Positions 1 to 9,265 of a stretch of 34,331 nucleotides of DNA are shown in pieces. Source of the stretch: Bacteroides sp. CAG:443. GTDB taxonomy: Bacteria > Bacteroidota > Bacteroidia > Bacteroidales > Bacteroidaceae. The notes below the pieces were generated by a model. It saw only the letters and a list, made by a program, of their open reading frames with translations, searched no databases and was not told the origin of the DNA. The translations under genes were made by a program, and so were the position numbers. The stretch spans positions 2,959 through 37,289 of the forward strand of contig FR887817.1 in NCBI GenBank assembly GCA_000432735.1. The letters run 5' to 3'. The stretch's first letter is position 1, and each line of letters opens with the position of its first letter.

Positions 1-1
1 C

Positions 2-1204
2 CTTGATTTTTTCGATAAGTCTGCCGACTTTCTGGAGTCGGTTGTATCCGATCAGGATAAAAAAAACGGAGTAACCTTCTCACACATTGACTCCGTAAAA
101 ACGACACGCGTACTAAGCAATAATCCTACTTATGGAATTGAAGGTACATTGGTTCGTGGTACCGACGGCGACTATTATTATACCATTTTATATGTTCAGC
201 CTGAATCACCGGCAAGCGAAGCTGGACTGAAGCGAGGTGACCACATCTGCATGGCTAACGGAATCAAGCTCAGCAGCAGTAATTATGCTGGATATATCCA
301 GACACCGACGACGGCTTATACATACAAGGTAGCCAGAAAAGGTGAAAGTACTACACCCGATACGCTAGAGATACCCATGCCTCAGCCACGTATAATTGAA
401 GAACCCAGTGTCTATCTGACACGGAATTTTACAACATCAAACGGGAAGAAGGTTTTCTATATCATGTATAATAGTTTCGAAACTTCTGAAGAGTCAGACC
501 TGAAAAGCAAATTTGCAGAAGGACTGGCCTCTTCTCCCAATGATATAGTCCTGGATCTAAGATACAATCCGGGAGGATATGTTTCTACCGCTCAATTGCT
601 TAGCACAATACTTGCTCCATCCAATGCAATGGGACAAAACTGCTTCAACCTGATCTTTAACGACAAGTTGAATAAAGTGGAGAATTATGCATTCGATCCG
701 GCATTACTGCAAGGAGTTTCCAATGCCTCGTACGAACATCTGTATATCCTGACGACAAGCAATACCGCTTCGGCCTCGGAACTGGTTATCAATTGCCTGC
801 GTCCGTATCTGGGTGACAAACTGCTTCAAGTAGGAGAAAATACCTTCGGCAAGAATGTAGCCCAAAGCTTGTTTACGAATGCTTCATACTCAAAACTGGA
901 ATTTTGGCTGACTACTGCATATATCAGCAATTCAGAAAACTACTACGATTACTACACCGATGGATTAAAATCCGATTATACCGTCAGTGAAGACGTATCA
1001 GGATACTTGGGAGAATTAGGCACTGAACAAGATGCATTAATGGCTGCCGTATTGCATCACATCAAAAATGGCAGTTTCCCAGCCGTAGAAACTCCTGAAA
1101 CGCAATCTGCTGTCAGTCGCAACTTCGGAATGAACCAAACTCCGCGGGTCATATTCAATTCCATTGCACATAAACCCAAGTACTCTAAAATAACCAAATA
1201 TTAA
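2..1204 (+). CDS. S41-family C-terminal processing peptidase, 5'-truncated by window edge
   Basis: The frame is open from base 2 with no credible start in the window, so the N-terminus lies upstream. About 400 codons are visible. A PDZ-like segment (ESPASEAGLKRGD, about bases 197-235) is followed by the tail-specific protease core, including the LDLRYNPGG strand-turn (about 550-580) and a SASE motif. By comparison with Prc/CtpA the nucleophile should be the first Ser of SASE (codon 770-772) and the general base the Lys of FGK (codon 851-853); both are present, so it should be active. Family members are periplasmic or lipid-anchored serine proteases that cut unstructured C-termini. It ends in TAA at 1202-1204, and the next gene has its own promoter. 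Family assignment is firm; substrate is unknown. Confidence 0.9.
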   Translation, partial: LDFFDKSADFLESVVSDQDKKNGVTFSHIDSVKTTRVLSNNPTYGIEGTLVRGTDGDYYYTILYVQPESPASEAGLKRGDHICMANGIKLSSSNYAGYIQTPTTAYTYKVARKGESTTPDTLEIPMPQPRIIEEPSVYLTRNFTTSNGKKVFYIMYNSFETSEESDLKSKFAEGLASSPNDIVLDLRYNPGGYVSTAQLLSTILAPSNAMGQNCFNLIFNDKLNKVENYAFDPALLQGVSNASYEHLYILTTSNTASASELVINCLRPYLGDKLLQVGENTFGKNVAQSLFTNASYSKLEFWLTTAYISNSENYYDYYTDGLKSDYTVSEDVSGYLGELGTEQDALMAAVLHHIKNGSFPAVETPETQSAVSRNFGMNQTPRVIFNSIAHKPKYSKITKY

Positions 1205-1271
1205 TTAACTCAGGCCAATAAGCTAAAAAAGCAAAAAAGCATTAATGCAATAATCCTTTTCAACCTTTTTA

Positions 1272-1303
1272 CTTGGTGGATTGTTTATATTGTGATACAT
1301 TTG
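1272..1303 (+). promoter_or_regulatory. Bacteroidales-type promoter of the efflux operon
   Basis: CTTG at 1272-1275, a 20-bp spacer and TACATTTG at 1296-1303 match the Bacteroidales primary sigma consensus (TTTG, then TAnnTTTG). It lies about 40 bp upstream of the outer-membrane factor start at 1345. Extending that gene to an upstream TTG at 1273 would put the promoter inside the coding sequence, so the 1345 start is preferred. Confidence 0.65.
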
Positions 1304-1344
1304 CAATGTTGCATAAGCAACTAAAACCTAAAGTAGAATCGGTA

Positions 1345-2817
1345 ATGAAAAGAGTTTTAAGTTTCATTTTATTGTTCGGGCTGGCTCTGAGCAGTTATGC
1401 CCAACGAATCCTAAACCTGGACAGTTGTCGTGCATTGGCTCTCTCGAACAACAAAGAACTACGCATCACACAAGAGAAAGTAAATGCCGCACATTATCAG
1501 CAGAAAGCAGCATTTACCAACTTTTTGCCCAAGATAGATGTTACAGGGAGTTACATGCGTACCCAAAAAGAAATATCGCTACTAAACGATGACCAGAAAC
1601 AGGTTATCGGTAACATGGGTACAAGCGTAGGAAACGGACTGCAACAATTGGGACAAGAATTGCAACAGGTAGCTATGCAACATCCTGAACTCCTTCCTCT
1701 CCTTACCCCTTTGAATAATGTGATGGGTAAAATACCAGGAGCACTCAATCAAGCCGGACAAAGTATTCTTGACGCATTCCGCACCGATACAAGAAATCTG
1801 TATGTCGGAGCAGCTACACTGACCCAGCCCATTTTCATGGGAGGGAAAATCATCGCGTACAACAAGATAACCAAATATGCAGAACAGCTTGCTCAATCGC
1901 AACATGCTACAGGAATGCAGGATGTCATATTGAGTACAGACCAGGCTTACTGGCAAGTCATTTCCCTCGTAAATAAAAAGAAGCTGGCCGAAAGTTTCTT
2001 AAAACTAGTACAGAAGCTTGACTCTGATGTAAGTAAGATGGTTGCAGAAGGTGTAGCAACCACTGCCGACGAACTTAGTGTTAAAGTAAAAGTAAATGAA
2101 GCCGAAATGACCCTGACACAAGTAGAAGATGGACTCAGTCTATCGAAAATGGTACTTTGTCAACTCTGCGGCATCCCCTTAAACACAGATATCCGACTGG
2201 CAGACGAAAATATGGAAAATCTTACCTTACCTGATATGTATACAGAAAGTAATGTAAGTACAGCCTTCGCCAACCGCGAGGAATTGAAATCACTGGAGCT
2301 TGCAGAAAAGATTTACCGTCAGAAAGTCAATGTTACGCGTGCAGAATTTCTTCCTTCTGTCGGACTGACAGCCAACTACTTGTTTTCCAACCCGTCACTT
2401 GTCAACGGATTTGAAAATAAATTCAGAGGAATGTGGGGAATCGGAGTCATTGTAAAAATACCTGTATTCCACTGGGGAGAAGGTATTTATAAAGTAAAGG
2501 CAGCCAAAGCAGAAGCCAATATAGCCCGCTACCAGCTGGAAGATGTAAAGGAGAAAGTGGAACTACAAGTTACCCAAAGCTCATATAAAGTAAACGAAGC
2601 CGTCAAAAAGCTGAACATGGCAGAAAAGAATATGGAAAAAGCTGAAGAAAATCTCCGATATGCCAACCTGGGCTTTAAGGAAGGAGTCATTCCAACCAGT
2701 AACGTACTCGAAGCACAGACAGCCTGGCTCTCAGCACAATCTGGAAAAATCGATGCTCAAATCGATTTGAAAATGAGTGAAATATATTTAAACAAATCAA
2801 TGGGAACATTAAAATAA
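1345..2817 (+). CDS. TolC-family outer-membrane efflux channel
   Basis: Encodes 490 residues from the ATG at 1345, which begins a clear signal peptide (MKRVLSFILLFGLALSSYAQ). The mature protein opens with a typical outer-membrane-factor start (ILNLDSCRALALSNN) and shows the two-repeat, long alpha-helical pattern of TolC-like channels with many Gln/Ala/Glu heptads. Such proteins trimerise to form the outer-membrane exit duct of tripartite exporters. It is the first gene of an operon; the HlyD adaptor starts 9 bp after the stop. An insert near residues 85-135 (rich in Gln, Pro, Leu) is longer than in classical TolC. Family assignment is strong; the exported compound cannot be deduced. Confidence 0.9.
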   Translation: MKRVLSFILLFGLALSSYAQRILNLDSCRALALSNNKELRITQEKVNAAHYQQKAAFTNFLPKIDVTGSYMRTQKEISLLNDDQKQVIGNMGTSVGNGLQQLGQELQQVAMQHPELLPLLTPLNNVMGKIPGALNQAGQSILDAFRTDTRNLYVGAATLTQPIFMGGKIIAYNKITKYAEQLAQSQHATGMQDVILSTDQAYWQVISLVNKKKLAESFLKLVQKLDSDVSKMVAEGVATTADELSVKVKVNEAEMTLTQVEDGLSLSKMVLCQLCGIPLNTDIRLADENMENLTLPDMYTESNVSTAFANREELKSLELAEKIYRQKVNVTRAEFLPSVGLTANYLFSNPSLVNGFENKFRGMWGIGVIVKIPVFHWGEGIYKVKAAKAEANIARYQLEDVKEKVELQVTQSSYKVNEAVKKLNMAEKNMEKAEENLRYANLGFKEGVIPTSNVLEAQTAWLSAQSGKIDAQIDLKMSEIYLNKSMGTLK

Positions 2818-2826
2818 CAAACCAAT

Positions 2827-3813
2827 ATGACCGAAAAATCTCAACGCAGCAATATCATGCTGGCATTCTTTACACTTGCAGCAGTAATTGTTATTGTAAG
2901 CATTATCGGGTTCTTTACCCTCGGAAAAGGTCCTGAAATCATTCAAGGACAAGCAGAAGCGACCGAATATCGTGTATCAAGCAAAGTACCGGGACGTATT
3001 CTTAAATTCCTGGTAGACGAAGGTGACAAGGTTAAGGCAGGCGATACACTTGCCATACTCGAGGCCCCCGATGTTCAGGCCAAATTGTCGCAAGCACAAG
3101 CTGCTGAAGAAGCGGCACAAGCCCTAAATGAAAAAGCAATACGAGGCACTCGTTCCGAACAACTCCAGGCTGCCTTCGAAATGTGGCAAAAAGCAAAAGC
3201 CGGACTGGAAATAGCCGAGAAATCATACAACCGTGTCAACAGACTGTATGAAGAAGGAGTCATGTCGGCCCAAAAACGTGACGAAGCAAAAGCCCAATAT
3301 GATGCGATGGCTGCTACCGAACGAGCTGCAAATGCACAATATACCATGGCAAAGAATGGTGCTCAACGCGAAGATAAAGCCATGGCAGCAGCTCAGGTAG
3401 AACGTGCCAAAGGTGCCGTAGCCGAAGTTACATCTTACATCAATGAAACTTATCTGATCGCTTCTGCCGACGGAGAAGTGACAGAGATTTTCCCAAAGGT
3501 AGGCGAACTGGTCGGTACAGGTGCTCCCATCATGAATGTGGCCCAAATGAATGACATGTGGGTAACTTTCAACGTACGGGAAGATTACCTGAAAGACTTC
3601 ACCGTAGGAGGTGAAATCAGCGCCTATGTACCGGCTTTGGAAAAGAACGTTACATTCAAGGTCACTTACATGAAAGACCTAGGTACTTATGCTGCCTGGA
3701 AAGCAACAAAAACAACCGGACAGTTTGACCTGAAAACATTCGAAGTAAAAGCTAAACCAGTACAGCCTGTAGAAAACTTACGCCCGGGAATGTCGGCTAT
3801 CATTGAAAAATAA
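2827..3813 (+). CDS. HlyD/EmrA-family membrane fusion (periplasmic adaptor) protein
   Basis: A 328-residue protein with one N-terminal membrane segment (about residues 10-30), then a split biotinyl-lipoyl-like domain (VSSKVPGRILKFLVDEGDKVKAGD), an Ala/Glu/Lys-rich alpha-helical hairpin (about 75-200), the second lipoyl half (ASADGEVTEIFPKVGELVGTG) and a beta-barrel region. It should bridge the inner-membrane permeases and the TolC channel across the periplasm. It lies 9 bp after the channel gene and 9 bp before the first permease, so the four genes are almost surely cotranscribed. It resembles the YhiI adaptor that works with ABC-2 permeases in enterobacteria. Confidence 0.9.
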   Translation: MTEKSQRSNIMLAFFTLAAVIVIVSIIGFFTLGKGPEIIQGQAEATEYRVSSKVPGRILKFLVDEGDKVKAGDTLAILEAPDVQAKLSQAQAAEEAAQALNEKAIRGTRSEQLQAAFEMWQKAKAGLEIAEKSYNRVNRLYEEGVMSAQKRDEAKAQYDAMAATERAANAQYTMAKNGAQREDKAMAAAQVERAKGAVAEVTSYINETYLIASADGEVTEIFPKVGELVGTGAPIMNVAQMNDMWVTFNVREDYLKDFTVGGEISAYVPALEKNVTFKVTYMKDLGTYAAWKATKTTGQFDLKTFEVKAKPVQPVENLRPGMSAIIEK

Positions 3814-3822
3814 AAAACAGTC

Positions 3823-4998
3823 ATGTCAATAACCATCCATAAACGCCTGTTACAGATTGCAAAGCGAGAAGTAATGCGCATTGCAACCAAACCAATGTAT
3901 CTGTTCTGCATGGTAATAGCCCCTGTCTTCAGTTATATATTCTTCACAACACTGATGAGCAGCGGACTACCTACCAATATGCCGGCAGGTGTAGTGGATT
4001 TAGATAACACCTCAACAACTCGTGCAATCATACGTAACCTGGACGCTTTTCAGCAGACAAAAATTGTAGCTCATTACAATAGCTTTAACGAAGCCAGAGA
4101 AGCTGTACAGCGCGGAGAAATTTACTCATTCTATTACATACCACAAGGGACGACAGAAAAAGCAATCGCAGGCAGACAGCCTAAAGTTTCTTTTTACACA
4201 AACTTTTCGTACCTGATAGCCGGCTCACTGCTTTACCGAGACCAACGTACCATGAGCGAACTGGCTTCGGCGGCCATTGGACAAAGTACCTTACTGGCTA
4301 AGGGCGCTACAGAAGACCAGGCTATGGCCTTTCTGCAACCCATTGTGATAGATACACATGCCCTTAACAATCCGTGGCTGAACTATTCCGTATATTTGTG
4401 CAATACACTTTTCCCAGGAATATTGATGCTGCTCATCTTCCTGGTTACAGCCTACACCATAGGCGTAGAAGTGAAAGAAAATACAGCAAAGGAACTGATG
4501 CACATGGCAGATAATTCCATCGTTACAGCATTGGTAGGGAAACTATTGCCACAGACCATCATTTTCTTCATCATCGCTGTATTCTATAATGTATATCTTT
4601 ATGGATTTCTGCATTATCCGTGTAACAGCGGCATATTCCCCATGCTTTTGGCGGGACTGTTACTTGTTCTTGCTTCGCAGGCAGTAGGCATATTCTTTTT
4701 CGGATTATTCGGAACACTCCGTCTGGCACTCAGTGCCGCCTCATTGTGGGGAGTTCTGTCGTTCTCCATTTCAGGATTCACCTATCCAGTAATGGCGATG
4801 CACCCGACGCTTCAGGCACTGTGCATGCTGTTTCCTTTACGGCATTATTTTCTGCTATATGCCAATCTTGCTCTAAACGGTTATCCGCTCATTTATGCAT
4901 GGCATTCTGTGGTAGCACTACTGATATTTATGCTGCTTCCATTCTTCGTACTGAAAAGATTACGTACGATTATGTTACACTATATCTATATTCCTTAA
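3823..4998 (+). CDS. ABC-2 type transporter permease (first of two)
   Basis: A 391-residue inner-membrane protein of the YhhJ/ABC2_membrane_3 layout: one membrane helix near residues 24-44, a soluble periplasmic domain of about 130 residues (VVDLDNTSTTRAIIRNLDAF and following) and five or six membrane helices in the C-terminal half. The MPAGVVDLDNTSTT type of motif after the first helix is common in this family. It should form the membrane channel with the next gene's product. No nucleotide-binding domain is fused to it or encoded between 1345 and 6260. Confidence 0.88.
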   Translation: MSITIHKRLLQIAKREVMRIATKPMYLFCMVIAPVFSYIFFTTLMSSGLPTNMPAGVVDLDNTSTTRAIIRNLDAFQQTKIVAHYNSFNEAREAVQRGEIYSFYYIPQGTTEKAIAGRQPKVSFYTNFSYLIAGSLLYRDQRTMSELASAAIGQSTLLAKGATEDQAMAFLQPIVIDTHALNNPWLNYSVYLCNTLFPGILMLLIFLVTAYTIGVEVKENTAKELMHMADNSIVTALVGKLLPQTIIFFIIAVFYNVYLYGFLHYPCNSGIFPMLLAGLLLVLASQAVGIFFFGLFGTLRLALSAASLWGVLSFSISGFTYPVMAMHPTLQALCMLFPLRHYFLLYANLALNGYPLIYAWHSVVALLIFMLLPFFVLKRLRTIMLHYIYIP

Positions 4999-5009
4999 AA
5001 GCTTGATTC

Positions 5010-6260
5010 ATGGAAAAATATTCACTCCGACATACAATACAGCAAGGGTTCAACGGATTATTCTATATTTTCAGAAAAGAGCTTAAAGCTACCATCAAAG
5101 ATCAGGGAGTACTGATTTTCTTCCTGCTGGTACCATTGGCTTATCCGCTGATATATGCTTTTATCTACACCAATGAAGTGGTTCGTGAAGTCCCCACTGC
5201 TGTAGTAGATGCAAGCAACAGTTCCCTCAGCCGAAAATACATCCGCATGGTAGACGGAACACCGGACGTACACATACAATCTTATTGTGCCGACATGGAG
5301 GAAGCCAAACAACTGCTGAAAGAGCAGAAAATATATGGTATTATTTATATACCCGAAAGCTTCAGCCGCGATATAGCCGAAGGAAAGCAGACACATGTAA
5401 GCATCTATTGCGACATGAGTGGCATGCTGTACTATAAAGCCATTCTGCTGGCAAATACGGAAACATCTCTGAAAATAAACAAAGACATTCAAATAAAACG
5501 CTTAGGGAATACGACTGAGCGGCAAGATGAAATCAGTACAACTCCTATAGAATATGAATCGGTTTCGCTATTCAATCCACAAGACGGATTTGCCAGTTTT
5601 CTGATTCCGGCTGTACTGATACTGATCATACAGCAAACACTGCTGTTGGGAGTAGGTCTGTCGGCAGGTACGGCACGTGAAACGAACCGTTTCCGCGATC
5701 TCGTTCCTATCAGCCGACAATATCAGGGAACCTTACGCATCGTCATGGGCAAGTCTTTGGCCTACCTGATGATTTACGCTGTCATGGCGGCATATATTCT
5801 GTGCGTCGTTCCCAAACTGTTCAGTCTGGTACAGCTTGCACAACCTGCAACGCTGTTCTGGTTTACACTGCCTTACTTGCTGGCATGTATTTTCTTTGCC
5901 ATGACTTGCTCGATTTTCATCCACCACAGAGAATCGTGCATGCTGATTTTCGTATTCACCTCCGTACCTCTGTTGTTCATATCAGGTATATCGTGGCCAG
6001 GAGCGGCCGTACCCAAGTTTTGGGAAATCTTCTCCTGGATATTCCCATCCACTTTTGGTATAAACGGTTACGTTCATATCAATACCATGGGAGCGACATT
6101 ACACGATACCTTACCGCAAATCAGAGCATTATGGATACAGGCCGTCGTTTACTTTTTCACAACCTGTTTTGTATACCGGCGCCAGATTATGCTGAGCCGT
6201 AAGCATGCTATGGACCGTCTGAAAGCATACAGGAAGAAGAAACGACTTCTAGTCAACTAA
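5010..6260 (+). CDS. ABC-2 type transporter permease (second of two)
   Basis: A 416-residue paralogue of the preceding gene with the same plan: first membrane helix near residues 34-54, periplasmic domain starting PTAVVDASNSSLSRKYI, and C-terminal membrane helices ending in a basic cytoplasmic tail (KAYRKKKR). It starts 11 bp after the previous stop. Two different permeases suggest a heterodimeric channel. The reading frame ends just before a strong hairpin terminator, which marks the end of the operon. Substrate unknown. Confidence 0.88.
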   Translation: MEKYSLRHTIQQGFNGLFYIFRKELKATIKDQGVLIFFLLVPLAYPLIYAFIYTNEVVREVPTAVVDASNSSLSRKYIRMVDGTPDVHIQSYCADMEEAKQLLKEQKIYGIIYIPESFSRDIAEGKQTHVSIYCDMSGMLYYKAILLANTETSLKINKDIQIKRLGNTTERQDEISTTPIEYESVSLFNPQDGFASFLIPAVLILIIQQTLLLGVGLSAGTARETNRFRDLVPISRQYQGTLRIVMGKSLAYLMIYAVMAAYILCVVPKLFSLVQLAQPATLFWFTLPYLLACIFFAMTCSIFIHHRESCMLIFVFTSVPLLFISGISWPGAAVPKFWEIFSWIFPSTFGINGYVHINTMGATLHDTLPQIRALWIQAVVYFFTTCFVYRRQIMLSRKHAMDRLKAYRKKKRLLVN

Positions 6261-6281
6261 AATCAAACTCTTTCATACAGC

Positions 6282-6339
6282 AAAAGGCTCTTCTCTCGCT
6301 TCCATTTATTAAACGGAAGTAGAAAGAAGAGCCTTTTTT
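6282..6339 (+). terminator. Rho-independent terminator after the efflux operon
   Basis: AAAAGGCTCTTCT (6282-6294) pairs with AGAAGAGCCTTTT (6325-6337), followed by more T residues. An inner CTTCC/GGAAG stem extends the hairpin. It sits between two convergent genes and has an A-run on the opposite side, so it could also stop transcription of the minus-strand helicase gene. Confidence 0.85.
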
Positions 6340-6362
6340 ATACGATAAGAAACTTACCTGTA

Positions 6363-8258
6363 TCAATACGATTCATGCAGACTCTCGATATATCCATACA
6401 ACTTTTTGTAGAAAGCATGTCTGGTCAGTGTAGAAGCATCTCCCAATATAATCAGCTTCATACGGGCACGAGTAATAGCTACATTCATACGACGCAAATC
6501 ATTCAAGAAACCAATCTGCCCTTCTTCATTGGCACGCACCAGACTGATGAGAATCACATCACGCTCCTGCCCCTGAAAGCCATCGACCGTATTGATGGTT
6601 ATCGCCTGCCGGTAAGGCTTGAAAAAGGCATCATTCCGAACCAGCCGGCGCAAATACTGCACTTGTGCCTTGTAAGGCGAAATCAAACCGACATCAATCC
6701 GTTCACTCAGAAACCGCTCCCGACCAATTTTGGTAATATACTCCTTTAACTGGGCAATAGACAACTCTGCCTCGGGTTTATTGATACGTCCATAATTCTC
6801 ACCGACAAACTCCTCATTACAGTCCATTCCCTCCGTATTGATCCATTCGATGGGAGTATCGAAATCGAGTATACTCCGATATTTTACTTCGGGAGCCGAT
6901 TGTAACATGCCTCCATAAAACCATTCAGACGAAAAGCGCATGATTTCATCATTCATCCGATACTGAAGTTTCAACAGAGAAACCGTTTCAGGCTTGTTTT
7001 TCACGATGGTCTGCATCAACGTATGCCCCAACCCCGCCCGAAGCGCTTCCGGAGCTTTTACCGTAGGAGGAAGCTGACAATGATCGCCGGCCAGAATCAC
7101 ACGGTCTGCCTTTCGGATGGCAATCCAGCATGCCGGTTCCAACGCCTGTGCAGCCTCATCAATAAACAACGTGCCGAATTTCTGTCCCATCAGCAGACGG
7201 TTGGCACTGCCTACCAATGTACACGCAATGACTCGAGCATCTGCAAACAGCGACTCATTGATACGTATTTCCAACTCCGTAGCACGATCTTTCAGAGAAT
7301 TTATCTTTTGCCGAATGGCTTCACGGTCCGTTCCCTTCCGCATTCGGGCATACAGTTCGCGAATAGCCTTACGCATACTCCACAGTTGCGGATAATCCGG
7401 ATGCGACTCGAAACGCCGCTCGTAAGTAAACGAAAGCATCTTGTCGTTTACCCGACTGGGATTTCCGATACGCAGCACACTCACTCCACGGTCGACCAGC
7501 TTCTCGCTGATCCAGTCGACTGCCATGTTACTCTGTGCACACACCAGTACCTGATTTTCACGATGCAGTGTTTCGTAGACAGCTTCTACCAGCGTGGTGG
7601 TTTTACCCGTTCCGGGAGGTCCGTGTACGATTGCCACATCCTTGGCATGAAGTACCTTGTTTACTGCCTCCTCCTGCGTACGGTTCAACCACGGGAAACG
7701 TACCGGCTGAAACGAAAAAGTGGAAACGGGCTGAGTTCCATGAAAAATATCACGCAATTCTGCCAGACGGTTGTTCTTGGCACTTATTACTTGCTTCAAG
7801 GCTTCAAACATCAGCCGGTAACTGGTTTCATCGAAATACAACTGCACCCCCAGTACCTCCTTACTCTGCAAGGCAAGCAAAGCGTCTACAGAAGGAAGAA
7901 TCACCACCATACGGTCCTCATCCACATAATTCACCGTCGCTACGAAATTCAGGTAATTCAGCTTACCCGATATATCCTGTGTGAAGAAACAGACCGGACG
8001 ACCATACTCAAACTGATGCTCAATTTCCTTATCCTCCCGCCGTTCAACCTCTACGACCAATTGATTAAGGGCATTGTAATAATTCCGCCCCAAATTCAAC
8101 GGATACCAGCACATTCCCCGTTTGATTTTCCGTCCTATTCCCATCAGCTCTGTCTGTTGCTTGAACTGTTCCTTTTCATATTCGTACTCCATCTGCAACA
8201 ATTCATACTGATGCTGCAAATAAAGTATCGGAGATTTTATAGTCGTATTTTCTTTCAT
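6363..8258 (-). CDS. Superfamily 1 DNA/RNA helicase of the DNA2/NAM7/Upf1 type
   Basis: A 631-residue SF1B-type helicase. Visible motifs: Walker A GPPGTGKT (213-220), Walker B DEAAQA (367-372), motif III GDHCQLPPT (391-399), motif IV LQYRMN (about 431-436), motif V DGFQGQERD and motif VI NVAITRARMKL. The N-terminal 190 residues contain an OB-fold-like region (the 1B insertion typical of IGHMBP2-like proteins). It should unwind DNA or RNA 5'-3' using ATP; the biological role of bacterial members is mostly unknown. It is transcribed away from the ATPase/DUF4435 pair and ends convergent with the efflux operon. Confidence 0.9.
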   Translation of the reverse strand: MKENTTIKSPILYLQHQYELLQMEYEYEKEQFKQQTELMGIGRKIKRGMCWYPLNLGRNYYNALNQLVVEVERREDKEIEHQFEYGRPVCFFTQDISGKLNYLNFVATVNYVDEDRMVVILPSVDALLALQSKEVLGVQLYFDETSYRLMFEALKQVISAKNNRLAELRDIFHGTQPVSTFSFQPVRFPWLNRTQEEAVNKVLHAKDVAIVHGPPGTGKTTTLVEAVYETLHRENQVLVCAQSNMAVDWISEKLVDRGVSVLRIGNPSRVNDKMLSFTYERRFESHPDYPQLWSMRKAIRELYARMRKGTDREAIRQKINSLKDRATELEIRINESLFADARVIACTLVGSANRLLMGQKFGTLFIDEAAQALEPACWIAIRKADRVILAGDHCQLPPTVKAPEALRAGLGHTLMQTIVKNKPETVSLLKLQYRMNDEIMRFSSEWFYGGMLQSAPEVKYRSILDFDTPIEWINTEGMDCNEEFVGENYGRINKPEAELSIAQLKEYITKIGRERFLSERIDVGLISPYKAQVQYLRRLVRNDAFFKPYRQAITINTVDGFQGQERDVILISLVRANEEGQIGFLNDLRRMNVAITRARMKLIILGDASTLTRHAFYKKLYGYIESLHESY

Positions 8259-8330
8259 ACACCAATCATCTTACACATCCGTCACATAGGTTAAGCCATA
8301 CGCGACGTCAATCTTGATTTTTTCCTTTTG

Positions 8331-8338
8331 CAAAGGTA
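8331..8338 (-). promoter_or_regulatory. Likely -7 element of the helicase promoter
   Basis: On the minus strand TACCTTTG fits TAnnTTTG and lies 73 bp upstream of the helicase start. No good TTTG is seen 20 bp further upstream. The element is embedded in a 13-bp inverted repeat, CCTTTTGCAAAGG (8324-8336). Confidence 0.45.
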
Positions 8339-8368
8339 AGAGTTCTTCGAAAAAAGAGCGGCGGAAAC

Positions 8369-8400
8369 ATTGATTTATTCCCGGATAATGCGTACTTTTG
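8369..8400 (+). promoter_or_regulatory. Promoter of the ATPase/DUF4435 pair
   Basis: ATTG (8369-8372), 20-bp spacer, TACTTTTG (8393-8400). It lies 27 bp upstream of the ATG at 8428, giving a short leader, and is divergent to the helicase promoter. Confidence 0.6.
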
Positions 8401-8427
8401 TTTAGAGGCTATAAAAATAATGTAACC

Positions 8428-9252
8428 ATGAGGAAACAAGCTGACTATATTAAACGTATTGAGATTAAAGGCCTGTGGGGAAGAAAGAATATTTCGTGGA
8501 ACTTGCGTGCGGATGTCAATATTCTGAGTGGTATAAACGGAATCGGCAAAAGTACGATTCTGAATAATTCTGTACGTTACCTCAACGAACTGGAAGGACA
8601 TGCGCTCACCAACGGAGTTCAACCGGGTGTTTCGTTTATCTTTTCTCCCGAGGATGCCAATTTCATCCGCTTCGATGTGATTCGCAGTTTCGACCGTCCG
8701 CTTATTAATTCCGACTTACTGGAAAAAATTGGAAATGCAAATGTCAAGACAGAATTAGACTGGCAACTGTATCAGTTACAGCGCCGGTATCTCGACTATC
8801 AGGTAAATATCGGAAACCGGATTATTGAGCTGCTCACCAGTGGAGTTGCAGAAAGCCAGGCACGCGCAGCAGATGTTTCACGTCCTAAAACCAAATTCCA
8901 GGATCTGATAGACGATTTGTTCAGCGAAACAGGCAAGAAGATAAACCGCAAAAGCAACGAAATATTATTCGAACAGGACGGTGATACACTGACTCCGTAC
9001 CAACTTTCATCCGGAGAGAAACAAATGCTTGTCATTCTGCTGACCGTACTGGTGCAAGACAACCAGCCCTTTGCCTTGTTCATGGATGAGCCAGAAATCT
9101 CACTTCATGTAGAATGGCAGCAACGACTTATCGCACTTATCCGGAGCTTGAACCCGAATGTACAAATCATCCTTACCACACACTCCCCTGCTCTCATCAT
9201 GAACGGATGGCTGGATGCAGTAACCGAAGTAAGTGACATAACAACTCGTTAA
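8428..9252 (+). CDS. Compact ABC/OLD-like AAA ATPase (AriA-like candidate)
   Basis: The ATG at 8428 gives 274 residues; a TTG 30 bp upstream overlaps the promoter and is not used here. Complete ABC-type ATPase motifs: Walker A GINGIGKST (35-43), signature LSSGEKQ (193-199), Walker B LFMDEPE (D220, E221) and switch THSP (251-254). The insert between Walker A and the signature is short (about 150 residues, partly helical), so this is a minimal version of the AAA_15/AAA_21 ATPases that pair with effector nucleases. It is followed after 13 bp by a DUF4435 gene. In PARIS systems the ATPase (AriA) holds and releases the DUF4435 effector; an equivalent role here is inference. Such proteins can also be housekeeping genes of unknown function. 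Confidence 0.82.
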   Translation: MRKQADYIKRIEIKGLWGRKNISWNLRADVNILSGINGIGKSTILNNSVRYLNELEGHALTNGVQPGVSFIFSPEDANFIRFDVIRSFDRPLINSDLLEKIGNANVKTELDWQLYQLQRRYLDYQVNIGNRIIELLTSGVAESQARAADVSRPKTKFQDLIDDLFSETGKKINRKSNEILFEQDGDTLTPYQLSSGEKQMLVILLTVLVQDNQPFALFMDEPEISLHVEWQQRLIALIRSLNPNVQIILTTHSPALIMNGWLDAVTEVSDITTR

Positions 9253-9265
9253 AACAATTACGGCT

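Noticed and set aside
7023..8294. 423-codon plus-strand open frame opposite the helicase
   Set aside because: The helicase motifs are complete on the other strand; the antisense product looks like a reverse reading.
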